Assembly: GCA_000993535.1 (NCBI GenBank) | Contig: LBWG01000005.1 | Location: 1-48,433, forward strand | Origin: Candidatus Uhrbacteria bacterium GW2011_GWF2_39_13 | GTDB taxonomy: Bacteria > Patescibacteriota > Patescibacteriia > UBA9934 > GWF2-40-263 | Reading direction: 5' to 3' | Length of the DNA: 48,433 nt | Shown here: in pieces, positions 18,322 through 28,396 of the stretch | How the letters are laid out: every line of letters begins with the position of its first letter | Position numbering within the stretch: position 1 is the stretch's first letter | The notes under the pieces: generated by a model | Told to the model about the DNA's origin: nothing | The model's database searches: none | Seen by the model: only the letters and a program-made list of their open reading frames with translations | Made by a program: the position numbers and the translations under genes

Positions 18322-18634
18322 AACGAGATGGTTCTTTTGAAAGAAACGAAGAAATTTGTTTAATAGAACTTGAAGGAAATTCTTCTTGTAATTTCATTAG
18401 AAGAATCTGCTCGATTCCTTTGAGAGCATATCTTGCAGCTGAATTTTTCACACGCAATCGCACAATTCCCTCTTTAAAAGAAATAGCAACAACATCATAG
18501 GCTTGCATTCCCGGAAGCTGGCCTGGAATGATGCGATTTGCTGCTTCAACAATCATTGCAGCCTTTACGGATTTTCGAATACCGGCTCTATTGAGCGAAC
18601 CAGAAAGAAGATGTCGAAGAGAAGAAAGAGCCAT
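18308..18634 (-). CDS. DciA-like (DUF721) protein
   Basis: 108 aa. The KH-like core (VVAISFKEGIVRLRVKNSAARYAL ... KGIEQILLMKLQEEF, given in parts) resembles DUF721/DciA, the ancestral loader of the replicative helicase in bacteria without DnaC. The N-terminal basic helix is short. The family call is by pattern only. It leads a two-gene operon with an extended -10 box 8 bp before the ATG. Confidence 0.6.
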   Translation of the reverse strand: MALSSLRHLLSGSLNRAGIRKSVKAAMIVEAANRIIPGQLPGMQAYDVVAISFKEGIVRLRVKNSAARYALKGIEQILLMKLQEEFPSSSIKQISSFLSKEPSRYELS

Positions 18635-18642
18635 AGAACTCT

Positions 18643-18651
18643 ATTGTATCA
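18643..18651 (-). promoter_or_regulatory. Extended -10 promoter, leaderless
   Basis: Minus strand TGA-TACAAT ends 8 bp before the ATG at 18634. Transcription would begin at or within a base or two of the start codon. Confidence 0.6.
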
Positions 18652-18741
18652 AAATAAAAGAAAAAATGATTTTCCTTAAATATCTTTAATGAAAAATTTC
18701 AAATCTTTTTTAGTTTTTTCAGTTAAAGCATACTTATCAAG

Positions 18742-19077
18742 CTAATCGATAGGAACCCAATCAAAGTCTGCACCCTCATTTAAAACAAATTCGAACTTAA
18801 TTTTTTCACTCAGCGCATAAAATACAAATCGATGGGTTTGAAATTCTTCATTAAAATAGTCGTAAAGTGTAATCACTTCCTGTGTTGCAAATTTAACCCC
18901 GATTTCTTCATTGATTTCTCTGATAAAACAATCGACTGGCGTTTCCTCACCTTCATTTAAACCACCAAAAAATGCCCAGGAATTTGGATTAAATATTGTA
19001 TTTGAATCACGTTTATGCAACAAAACGCAATTATTTTTGAGATGATATAAAAATCCGCCAGCCCAGAATTTTTTCAT
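18742..19077 (-). CDS. Nudix hydrolase
   Basis: 111 aa with a complete Nudix box starting GGLNEGEE and ending REINEEIGV. It is shorter than most Nudix proteins but begins with the expected first strand (GGFLYHLKNNCVLLHKR). The substrate is unknown. It stands alone between the DciA-like gene and the helicase; a dispersed palindromic repeat lies just upstream. Confidence 0.85.
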   Translation of the reverse strand: MKKFWAGGFLYHLKNNCVLLHKRDSNTIFNPNSWAFFGGLNEGEETPVDCFIREINEEIGVKFATQEVITLYDYFNEEFQTHRFVFYALSEKIKFEFVLNEGADFDWVPID

Positions 19078-19096
19078 AACAATGCCTATTCAATTA

Positions 19097-19142
19097 CCCC
19101 TTCGACTCCGGTTCGTTGGACGAACCTCCGCTCAGGGAATAT
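19097..19142 (+). repeat. Dispersed palindromic repeat, copy 1
   Basis: A REP-like unit: ccccttcgact, a variable hairpin (here ggttcg-ttgga-cgaacc), then ctcagggaatat. Four more copies in the same orientation occur at 34878, 38127, 42555 and 43825. It lies downstream of the helicase gene and upstream of the Nudix gene. Confidence 0.9.
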
Positions 19143-19178
19143 ACGCTTTGATTCAAGATCATCTTGTTGCGAAGTTCT

Positions 19179-22136
19179 TCACTCCCTAAACTCACAAATA
19201 TCTGCGAAATCACAAAATCCACAATGAAAACCTGGGGTGGCTTGGAAGTTTGATGCGCGAATCGCTTGGATGCGTTCGACAATCTGTTCTTGAAGTTCAA
19301 AGAGTTGCTTGTCTGTCCCGATAAAAGAAACCTGGCTGTTATCTTGCAAGTAATGATACGTAAGACGTTTTGGATTAAGCCCGAGAATGTCTCGCGCGGC
19401 GATTTGATAGAGAAGCAATTGTTCTTTGTCTTCTTTTGAAAGCGTTTTTTCTGTTTTAGGACTTCCTGTTTTATAGTCAATAATTTCAACGCCGTCTTCA
19501 AACGAATCCATGCGATCGATACGACCCTTTAACACAACATCCCCGAACTTCATGGTGAAGCCTTGCTCGATAGAAAACGGCTGGGGAACCGCGTTTGCTA
19601 GTTGTCGATAAAATTGTTTAATCGAGTGTAAACCTTGTTCACGATATTCTTCACGCTGCTGGTCGTTTATATACCAATCGTCTTGCCAGCATGTTTTATA
19701 AACTTCTAACAGTTCTTGAAGCGAAACGGGGAGATTCCCTATTTCCTCTCTTTGAGAAGAATCAGTTTTTGGTTTAAATAAACTGATTTGCTGTACGTCT
19801 GTACGCTCAAGCCAGAGGGTAAAAAATTTCTGAAGCGTATTGTGCATGGTTTTTCCAAAAGAAAAAGTCCATTTTCCCATGATAGGGACGTTTAAAATAT
19901 GAGCGAATTTATATTGAAGCGGACACGTTTTAAATGCCGCTAATTGCGTAAAGGAAAATTGTTTTGGAACAGGCAAGATCAAAGACTCTTTCGTTTTTGT
20001 TTCATCAGGACCTTTATCTTCGTCAAACAGTTGAATTTCTTCAGAAACAGCATCGGATATTTCATACCCTAATTCTGAAAGGAAACGGGAGATTTTTCTT
20101 TTGCGCGTTCCTCCTTCATATTGCTGCGCAGACGTAAAATAAAGGCCCTTTTTTGCTCGCGTCATGGCCACATAAAACAACCGGCGCTCTTCTTCCAGAT
20201 GGAGATCGCTTCCCTCTTGAGAAGAGTCCGCATTCAATCCTTCGGGCAAAGGAATAGCCTCTGTCTTAGCATTTGTCGGAAATCGTTGTGCAACGAGATT
20301 TACCACAAAGACATGTTCAAATTCTAATCCTTTTGCCGCATGAACCGTCATAATTTTCATCATGTCTGGTCCTGCTTCAAAATCTACGGATAAAGACCCT
20401 TCCTCGCCAGCATCGCGTTCATGCGCGAACTCTTGAAGAAAATGATGGGCAACGGGATGTTCATGATGCTTTTCAAATGATTTGAGACGGCGATAAAATT
20501 GCTGCAGGTAATTAAACAGTTCTATTTTTTTTGCTTCAGATTGCTGATTAATCCACTCAATCATCCCGGATTCTTTGGCAACCGATACAAATAATTCTCC
20601 TACAGGACGGTTTCTTGCTGTTTTTTGAAATACGTCTATTTGTTTGAGGATTCGATTGATCATTTCTGCGTCGCCAGGATCTATTTGGGAAAGAGATCCT
20701 GCCTGCAGGCAAGCTTCAAACAAAGACTTGCCTTTACGATTAGCCAATCGGTTAAGCTCTATGATCGTTTTCTCACTCACACGAGAAAGCACGCAAGTGA
20801 GAACGCGGTAAAAACTTGGACTGTCATGTGGATTATCAATAACCCGCAAATAAGCAAGCAAATCTAAAATAACGGGTTTCGTATACAGGCCGCTTAATGC
20901 CAAAAACTGGTAAGGGATCCCGTAACGATCTAAGGCCGTGGCAAAATCCATTCCAGCATTATTTGAACGGACAAGAATCGCAAAATCGCTCCATGTCAAT
21001 TCTTTTTGATCGCGGCGCAAAGAAAGAATTTTTTGTACGACCTGTGCGACCTCTTCCTGGGCGGTCATGGCATGAAGATGCTCAATGGAGCCAGGAAATT
21101 CTTTCATAGCTTGAAGTTTCTTTGAAAGGTTCCTTTCAGAGACAGCCTCAAGTCGATGAGGATTATTATGTTGAATAAAACCATGAGCCTGATCCAAAAT
21201 TTCTTGGGCAGAACGATAATTTTTTGTCAGAACAATCTGTTTTGCGTCAGGATAATCTTCTTCAAAACGCAAGATGTTTGCTAAGGACGCTCCGCGAAAT
21301 TTATAAATGGACTGGTCGTCATCCCCTACCACTGTGAGATTGTGCTGCGGATATGCAAGAAGTTTCACCAACTCATATTGAACATCATTCGTATCCTGAA
21401 ATTCATCAACAAGAATAAATTTATATTGCTTACGGATTTTTTCTAGAACCGTAGGCCTGTTGCGCAAAAGCTTTAATGCATAAAGCAAAAGGTCTCCAAA
21501 ATCTAAAGAATCGTGGTCCAGAAGAATTTGTTGATAGGTCGCGTACGCTCGTGCTAACTCGTCCAAACGCTTCAGTTCAGAAGTCACACTATCATCGGCG
21601 TGTATTCCATCTAAATCGGCATGTTTATTTTCAACAAACGCTCTGTAATCTTCGGGATCAATCCCCAGATCTTTTGCTCGAGAAAAATGTGTGAGCAAAG
21701 AACGAATATATTTTGTGGGATTTCCTAAAGGACGATAATACTCTAATTCGAAAGATTGAAACTGTTGTCGTGCTAATAACCAAGCCTCTAGTTCTGTCAC
21801 AAGTTGAAATTCTCGAGAAAGACCTAATTCGACTCCATAATTCCGCAATAATTTTTCTGCAAATGCATGAAAGGTTGAAATGGAAAGATCCACATAGCCA
21901 TACGGCAATAAACGATCAACACGTTCTTCCATCTCCCCTGCCGCCTTGTCTGTAAAGGTAAGAGCTAAGATTTCTTCTGGCTTGGCTAAACCTTGTTCTA
22001 TGAGCCAGGCAATACGGTGAGTAATTACTGTGGTTTTTCCTGTTCCCGCACCAGCGACGATCATCAAAGGTCCTTGAGTATGCACAACAGCAGCCCGTTG
22101 TTCTTCATTAAGTGTAGAAAGAAAATCTTGAGACAT
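19179..22136 (-). CDS. UvrD/AddA-type helicase with C-terminal RecB-family nuclease
   Basis: 985 aa from the ATG at 22136. Superfamily 1 helicase motifs are in order: AGAGTGKTTV (Walker A), DEFQDTN (II), GDDDQSIYKFRGA (III), LTKNYRS (IV), TVHAAKGLEFEHVF (V) and VAMTRAKKGLYF (VI). The C-terminal 250 aa form a PD-(D/E)xK nuclease (GRIDRMD, IIDYKTG) with four cysteines (TCPLQYKF ... CGFCDFADIC) placed as in iron-sulphur AddB-type nucleases. It likely unwinds and resects DNA ends. A start at 22184 is possible, but the -10 box at 22147 makes 22136 more likely. Confidence 0.92.
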   Translation of the reverse strand: MSQDFLSTLNEEQRAAVVHTQGPLMIVAGAGTGKTTVITHRIAWLIEQGLAKPEEILALTFTDKAAGEMEERVDRLLPYGYVDLSISTFHAFAEKLLRNYGVELGLSREFQLVTELEAWLLARQQFQSFELEYYRPLGNPTKYIRSLLTHFSRAKDLGIDPEDYRAFVENKHADLDGIHADDSVTSELKRLDELARAYATYQQILLDHDSLDFGDLLLYALKLLRNRPTVLEKIRKQYKFILVDEFQDTNDVQYELVKLLAYPQHNLTVVGDDDQSIYKFRGASLANILRFEEDYPDAKQIVLTKNYRSAQEILDQAHGFIQHNNPHRLEAVSERNLSKKLQAMKEFPGSIEHLHAMTAQEEVAQVVQKILSLRRDQKELTWSDFAILVRSNNAGMDFATALDRYGIPYQFLALSGLYTKPVILDLLAYLRVIDNPHDSPSFYRVLTCVLSRVSEKTIIELNRLANRKGKSLFEACLQAGSLSQIDPGDAEMINRILKQIDVFQKTARNRPVGELFVSVAKESGMIEWINQQSEAKKIELFNYLQQFYRRLKSFEKHHEHPVAHHFLQEFAHERDAGEEGSLSVDFEAGPDMMKIMTVHAAKGLEFEHVFVVNLVAQRFPTNAKTEAIPLPEGLNADSSQEGSDLHLEEERRLFYVAMTRAKKGLYFTSAQQYEGGTRKRKISRFLSELGYEISDAVSEEIQLFDEDKGPDETKTKESLILPVPKQFSFTQLAAFKTCPLQYKFAHILNVPIMGKWTFSFGKTMHNTLQKFFTLWLERTDVQQISLFKPKTDSSQREEIGNLPVSLQELLEVYKTCWQDDWYINDQQREEYREQGLHSIKQFYRQLANAVPQPFSIEQGFTMKFGDVVLKGRIDRMDSFEDGVEIIDYKTGSPKTEKTLSKEDKEQLLLYQIAARDILGLNPKRLTYHYLQDNSQVSFIGTDKQLFELQEQIVERIQAIRASNFQATPGFHCGFCDFADICEFRE

Positions 22137-22146
22137 AGATGAGGTC

Positions 22147-22155
22147 ATGGTATCA
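22147..22155 (-). promoter_or_regulatory. Extended -10 promoter of the helicase gene
   Basis: Minus strand TGA-TACCAT, the same nine bases as upstream of rarA, ends 10 bp before the ATG at 22136. This supports 22136 as start and a nearly leaderless mRNA. Confidence 0.5.
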
Positions 22156-22190
22156 CAGCTGTCTTCTTGCTGAAATGATGTCAATATGGG

Positions 22191-22219
22191 TTGACAATCG
22201 ATACTTTTTAAGATAAGAA
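22191..22219 (+). promoter_or_regulatory. Promoter of the VWA-FHA operon
   Basis: TTGACA (22191-22196), 17 bp spacer, weak -10 TAAGAA (22214-22219). It is divergent from the helicase promoter, and the leader holds a strong Shine-Dalgarno before 22254. Confidence 0.45.
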
Positions 22220-22253
22220 CAAGAAGCCGATCATGGCAAAAGAAGGAGGTTAC

Positions 22254-23486
22254 ATGTCCTTTTCAACACAAAATTTATTGGATATCCGCCTTGTTCACGG
22301 ACGAACCTACACAAAAATGGCCAAGATAATTGAGGGACAGATTTTGGTCGAGCTTCGACCAAACGCAAGTACTCAGAATCCTTTTGTCCCAATCACGGAA
22401 TTTCGTCTTGTTATCGACTGTTCCGGTTCCATGAAACATGCGGCAGATTCAGATTCAGAGGAAAGTAAACTTGATCTTGTAAAAAAGGCAATTTTGAGTC
22501 TTCTTTCAAAACTTGAAACACAGGATTATCTTTGTCTGTCGATTTTCAGCACCACGGGAAGACTTCTTGTTCCTGTGACTTGTCTGACTGCCTCAGGCAA
22601 GGAACTTGTGCGACGTCATGTCTGTGCTCTTGAGCCTATGGAAGAGACGACGATTTCATCTGGATTGGAATTGGTTTTAGATCCAACAATTCCAAAACAC
22701 TTGACCCGTGTTGTTCTTTTTACGGATGGACGGTCTTCATCCACTTCTATTGATCATCCTCGTTTGGTCACATTGGCAGACGAAGCAAGGAAGAAAAATC
22801 TTCCACTGTCGATTTATGGAACAGGAGCGGGTTATAACTGGAGCCTGCTTCAGCAACTGGCTATTCGAGCAGGCGGAGGAAGTTTTTGCAAGCATGTCAT
22901 GAACATGGCAACGCTTGAAGGACATCTTCTTGGAGAGTTGGCGCATCTTCGGGGAACGTCTATTGATCGTCTCAGTGTCAAAGGAACATCAAAACCGAGA
23001 GTATCTTTCCTTCGTGTTACTCGAATGATGCCAGAAATGCATTCCTTGAATGTATCAGCTGATTCAACAGCCTTCGAAGATTTTTCAGGTGCGCTTGATA
23101 TCTATAGGGGTCAACAGTATTTGTTGGAATTCAAGCTGACTGATCCAGAAATAGGTCTTCAACCCGTATTGGATATGGAATTTCACGGATCTGTTTGTAA
23201 GAGTGGAAACCCTTTTAGTCAGACTTTTGGACTTTTAGTGGCTGTGACGCCAAAAGAATCTGCACAGCCCAATCCTGAAATCGTAAAAATACTAACCATG
23301 ATGGCTGCTGGCAAACAAGCGCAGACAGGTCAGTATGGACGAGCGTCTGAACTTTATCGTCGAGCCGGCGACATGGATACAGCACGAATTATGGATCGAA
23401 TGTCTGTTGCAGGAGAGGATGAGGATTCGAGACGCTTCTCTTCTACTGTGGTAACGGGTTCGATCTCCAAATTCTATACACGATAA
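22254..23486 (+). CDS. Von Willebrand factor A domain protein
   Basis: 410 aa. AAGGAGGT ends 4 bases before the ATG at 22254, which fixes the start over an ATG at 22233. The VWA domain (about 50-225) has a complete MIDAS metal site: D55-x-S57-x-S59 (DCSGSM), a TTISSGL threonine and FTDGRSS. The C-terminal part contains a short helical repeat-like segment (GRASELYRRAGDMDTARIM). There is no signal peptide, so it is probably cytoplasmic. It lies 10 bp before a zinc-ribbon/FHA gene; the pair suggests phosphopeptide-linked signalling, but no kinase is in the window. Confidence 0.85.
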   Translation: MSFSTQNLLDIRLVHGRTYTKMAKIIEGQILVELRPNASTQNPFVPITEFRLVIDCSGSMKHAADSDSEESKLDLVKKAILSLLSKLETQDYLCLSIFSTTGRLLVPVTCLTASGKELVRRHVCALEPMEETTISSGLELVLDPTIPKHLTRVVLFTDGRSSSTSIDHPRLVTLADEARKKNLPLSIYGTGAGYNWSLLQQLAIRAGGGSFCKHVMNMATLEGHLLGELAHLRGTSIDRLSVKGTSKPRVSFLRVTRMMPEMHSLNVSADSTAFEDFSGALDIYRGQQYLLEFKLTDPEIGLQPVLDMEFHGSVCKSGNPFSQTFGLLVAVTPKESAQPNPEIVKILTMMAAGKQAQTGQYGRASELYRRAGDMDTARIMDRMSVAGEDEDSRRFSSTVVTGSISKFYTR

Positions 23487-23496
23487 AGGAGATAAC

Positions 23497-24066
23497 ATGC
23501 CTTCGTGTGAATGTGGTTTCGAATATAACGAAGGAACTGTCGTCTGTTGGCAGTGCGGAGATTTATTGACTGAATCGTCCGTGCCTGTTCAAAGTCATAC
23601 CTCTTGTGTGCTGGTATGCGGGAAAAAACAGGAAATAGACCCATTTAAGCCAGCATTGATTCTTCATTTGATTTCTTGTTTTGAAGTCACGTTTCAAGAA
23701 GGCGAAGAAACTATCACGATTCCTTTGGACGTTCTAAGCACTCCTGTGCGTATTGGCAGACGAGATGAAAATCAAGATCCCCCGATCATACCAGAAGTCG
23801 ATCTCACTCCATTGCTTGAACGACACTGGGACCAAAGATTTCGACCGCCCATTTCGCGATTGCATGCAGCATTACAGATGGAAAATGGAAAACCAGCGAT
23901 CAAGCACCTGGTTGAAAGAACCAGTAAAACCTGGGTGCGGCACAGTGGTGATCGAAGAAAACATCTGCTTCCCTTGAATCTTCCTCTTATTTTAAAAGAC
24001 CGAGACGTGCTTTATCTTGGGCATCAAGACTTCGGATTGATCAAGATGAGAGTGTGTCTCTTGTAG
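23497..24066 (+). CDS. Zinc-ribbon and FHA domain protein
   Basis: 189 aa. Four cysteines near the N-terminus (C4, C6, C17, C20) form a zinc ribbon. An FHA-like domain covers about 60-185 with G87-R88 and S120-R121-x-H123, the residues that bind phosphothreonine peptides; the usual later asparagine is not evident. A good Shine-Dalgarno (AAGGAGAT) precedes the ATG. It is co-transcribed with the VWA gene and ends at a strong terminator. The FHA call is by motif and could be confirmed by structure prediction. Confidence 0.8.
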   Translation: MPSCECGFEYNEGTVVCWQCGDLLTESSVPVQSHTSCVLVCGKKQEIDPFKPALILHLISCFEVTFQEGEETITIPLDVLSTPVRIGRRDENQDPPIIPEVDLTPLLERHWDQRFRPPISRLHAALQMENGKPAIKHLVERTSKTWVRHSGDRRKHLLPLNLPLILKDRDVLYLGHQDFGLIKMRVCLL

Positions 24067-24079
24067 AATTGTGTAACGC

Positions 24080-24110
24080 AAAATCGACCCATTTATGAGG
24101 TCGATTTTTT
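24080..24110 (+). terminator. Terminator of the VWA-FHA operon
   Basis: A 10-bp stem (aaaatcgacc with ggtcgatttt), 9-base loop, followed by T. Confidence 0.85.
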
Positions 24111-24136
24111 AAAAAATTAATTTTCGTATATTTATT

Positions 24137-24163
24137 TAAAAACCTACTGTGTTTACAGTAGGT
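24137..24163 (-). terminator. Terminator of the first carbonic-anhydrase-like gene
   Basis: A 9-bp stem (24142-24150 with 24155-24163) and 4-base loop, followed on the minus strand by five T. Confidence 0.85.
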
Positions 24164-24173
24164 CAGATTTGCT

Positions 24174-24746
24174 CTAACGCCAACCTAAACGAGATGCCTT
24201 CTCTTTCCAAAACTCCATCCACTTGGTGTAAGAAATGAAATAGGTTCTGCGTCTGCCTGTTCCGTAGTCCACATGGACGAAGCACAGTACTTTGTTCGTA
24301 CTGTCGATTTCCTTGACACGTTCTTTGGCACGCATCAAAAAGACGATCTGATTGACCAGATTCAACTTGGCCAATCCAGCTGCTCCGCAAGGGACATGGA
24401 TATAAAGGAACACAGTCCCAATCCCCTTGAGGTCTTTTCCTTCAGCCTCACGGATGTGTTGAAGGAGAAGTTCGTCCACTCTGAACTCTTGATAGAGTGG
24501 GCAGTCTTCAGCCATAAGCATTGCCCCACCATGAAGCGAGAGCACATGCGGACGAACTGGCCAACCGCCCTTATCAGCAAGCTCGCACTGGTGAGAGAAC
24601 ATGTCGGGCATTTGATCACCATCTGCACATGTCACGACAATTTCTCCATCAGGAGACTCAAGCTTTTGCGTGTTTCCATCCTCGAAGATACCTTCCCTAC
24701 GCAGAACCTTTATGACTTCCATATCAAACTGAGTCCATTTTCCCAT
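24174..24746 (-). CDS. Divergent beta-carbonic-anhydrase-like protein 1
   Basis: 190 aa from the ATG at 24746, which has GGAGG 7 bases upstream; an ATG at 24791 would lie inside the promoter. C40-x-D42 (CADGD) and H117-x-x-C120 (HVPCGAAG) match the zinc-binding CxDxR and HxxC motifs of beta-carbonic anhydrases, and HVDYGTGR matches the later strand before a tG turn. The arginine of CxDxR is replaced by D44, so ordinary carbonic anhydrase activity is doubtful. A second member of the family lies upstream at 24864. It has its own consensus promoter and terminator. Confidence 0.6.
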   Translation of the reverse strand: MGKWTQFDMEVIKVLRREGIFEDGNTQKLESPDGEIVVTCADGDQMPDMFSHQCELADKGGWPVRPHVLSLHGGAMLMAEDCPLYQEFRVDELLLQHIREAEGKDLKGIGTVFLYIHVPCGAAGLAKLNLVNQIVFLMRAKERVKEIDSTNKVLCFVHVDYGTGRRRTYFISYTKWMEFWKEKASRLGWR

Positions 24747-24792
24747 CCGTTTTCCTCCATTTTCATGAGAAAGGAATAAATTGGCTGGCAAA

Positions 24793-24820
24793 ATTATACG
24801 TTTTTTCAGTCTTTTGTCAA
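24793..24820 (-). promoter_or_regulatory. Consensus sigma-70 promoter
   Basis: Minus strand TTGACA (24815-24820), 16 bp, TATAAT (24793-24798); both hexamers match consensus fully. Predicted start near 24786, giving a 40-nt leader to the ATG at 24746. Confidence 0.85.
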
Positions 24821-24821
24821 T

Positions 24822-24851
24822 AAAAAAATCTCCTTTTTTCGGGAGATTTTT
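24822..24851 (-). terminator. Terminator after the second carbonic-anhydrase-like gene
   Basis: A 10-bp stem (24824-24833 with 24842-24851), 8-base loop, with a T7 run on the minus strand. It closes the transcript of the gene at 24864 and probably of the ATP synthase operon. Confidence 0.85.
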
Positions 24852-24863
24852 ACTTTGTTAAAA

Positions 24864-25682
24864 TTATGCGGCAAGAGACCATTCCTCCTCAGATAAAGAG
24901 GTTTCTTCATTAGTTCTTACAGTCCAAGTATCAAGTTTAATAGGTTTATCCCTATGAGAGGAAAGGAAGTTTTCGAAATCCTTGCGTAATTGATTTGTGG
25001 AGTATTCACCAGAGCCTTCTTCTCCCAGAGCAATCAAAATCAATGGCATATCTTGAGAAAATTTTTTTCCAAATCCATGATCCCCCATGGCAATACTCAT
25101 AGCAATCTGTACTTCTGACACCGTTTGTGTTTGAGACATGTATCTACGGCTGACCACAAAACCTTGAGGAAGTCCTTCAACCAAAGATGGGTTAAAGCGA
25201 CCTGTTGCATCTATATAAATAACCCGAGCATTATGAAACTCCTTGGGTCTATTTAAATCTTCTCGATGACCTGTGTAAGGAACACCTAATTCTTCTGCCA
25301 TTCGGTTTGCTCCTTCTATGGCCACTTCGTCAGTGGTTTTATCGATAATCCCCTTTTTTTCACGGTATAATCCAGCTGCTCCGCAACTAACATGGCTCGT
25401 GACTTCTTTTACGCCAGCTTCTTTTAAATTTTTAATAAAGATTCGGCGTTCTTCACCTTCAAGAAGAATTCCTGAACCTGCACAACGCATGTCGCCAAAA
25501 GGAGTTCCTTCATCAATACAACATAACGTATGATTTTCCGACTTAAAAGTATCAGAAATAGACTCAAGTCTCTGTGCGTAGACCTGTATCCCGCACTCTA
25601 AAAGAGATTCGATCATATGATTTTGGTGCAACCACGCCTGTTCTTTCTCTCTTTCACAATGAGATTCCTGTTCAATAGACAT
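24864..25682 (-). CDS. Divergent beta-carbonic-anhydrase-like protein 2
   Basis: 272 aa. C55-x-D57 (CIDEG) is followed by a DMRCAGSGIL segment recalling the RNAGN strand of beta-carbonic anhydrases, then H97-x-x-C100 (HVSCGAAGL), which shares CGAAGL with protein 1, and a VIYIDATGRF strand. The arginine of CxDxR is missing. An acidic C-terminal extension (about 200-272) is not recognised. It starts 12 bp after atpC and has no clear promoter, so it is probably read from the ATP synthase operon. Function unknown; a zinc-dependent enzyme on a small carboxylated or carbonyl substrate is only a guess. Confidence 0.6.
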   Translation of the reverse strand: MSIEQESHCEREKEQAWLHQNHMIESLLECGIQVYAQRLESISDTFKSENHTLCCIDEGTPFGDMRCAGSGILLEGEERRIFIKNLKEAGVKEVTSHVSCGAAGLYREKKGIIDKTTDEVAIEGANRMAEELGVPYTGHREDLNRPKEFHNARVIYIDATGRFNPSLVEGLPQGFVVSRRYMSQTQTVSEVQIAMSIAMGDHGFGKKFSQDMPLILIALGEEGSGEYSTNQLRKDFENFLSSHRDKPIKLDTWTVRTNEETSLSEEEWSLAA

Positions 25683-25694
25683 ACAATAAAATGA

Positions 25695-26135
25695 TTAAGA
25701 CGTCTTTCCTACATCTTTATATTTTTTTCGTTTCAAAGCCACTTTATATCGAGCAAGTTCTCGCTCTAACATAGCTGCGGCATCGGCAAAAGCGACATCG
25801 TCTCCATGACGTTTTTCTTCCAATAATTTTTTCGCACGTTCTTTTGCTACTTCAATTTTTTCTAGTTCAAGCTCTTCTATACGCTCTGCTGTATCGGCAA
25901 GAATAATAATTTCGTTTTTTGGACGAACATGCAGAAAACCTGTTGAAGAAACCATAAACTGTTCAATACCGTTTTTTCGTAAACGTAATTCCCCTGCTTG
26001 TAAATTTGCTACCAAAGGAATGTGTTCAGATAAAATCGTCAATTCCCCCATATCTGTCATAACAGAAACCGAATCTACTTCGTCTTCATAGACGATTCTC
26101 TCAGGTGTTACAATAGAAAGACGAAGTTTATTCAT
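25695..26135 (-). CDS. atpC: ATP synthase F1 subunit epsilon
   Basis: 146 aa. The N-terminal beta-sandwich (LRLSIVTPERIVYEDEV ... LTILSEHIPLVANL, given in parts) is canonical, followed by the C-terminal helical hairpin that can inhibit the enzyme. It is last in the ATP synthase gene order, 2 bp after atpD. Confidence 0.95.
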   Translation of the reverse strand: MNKLRLSIVTPERIVYEDEVDSVSVMTDMGELTILSEHIPLVANLQAGELRLRKNGIEQFMVSSTGFLHVRPKNEIIILADTAERIEELELEKIEVAKERAKKLLEEKRHGDDVAFADAAAMLERELARYKVALKRKKYKDVGKTS

Positions 26136-26137
26136 AG

Positions 26138-28388
<2,251 letters not shown>

Positions 28389-28396
28389 ATCAAACC

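Noticed and set aside
19094-19501. 135-codon frame at the end of the helicase gene
   Set aside because: It overlaps the conserved nuclease domain in another frame and ends in repeat sequence.
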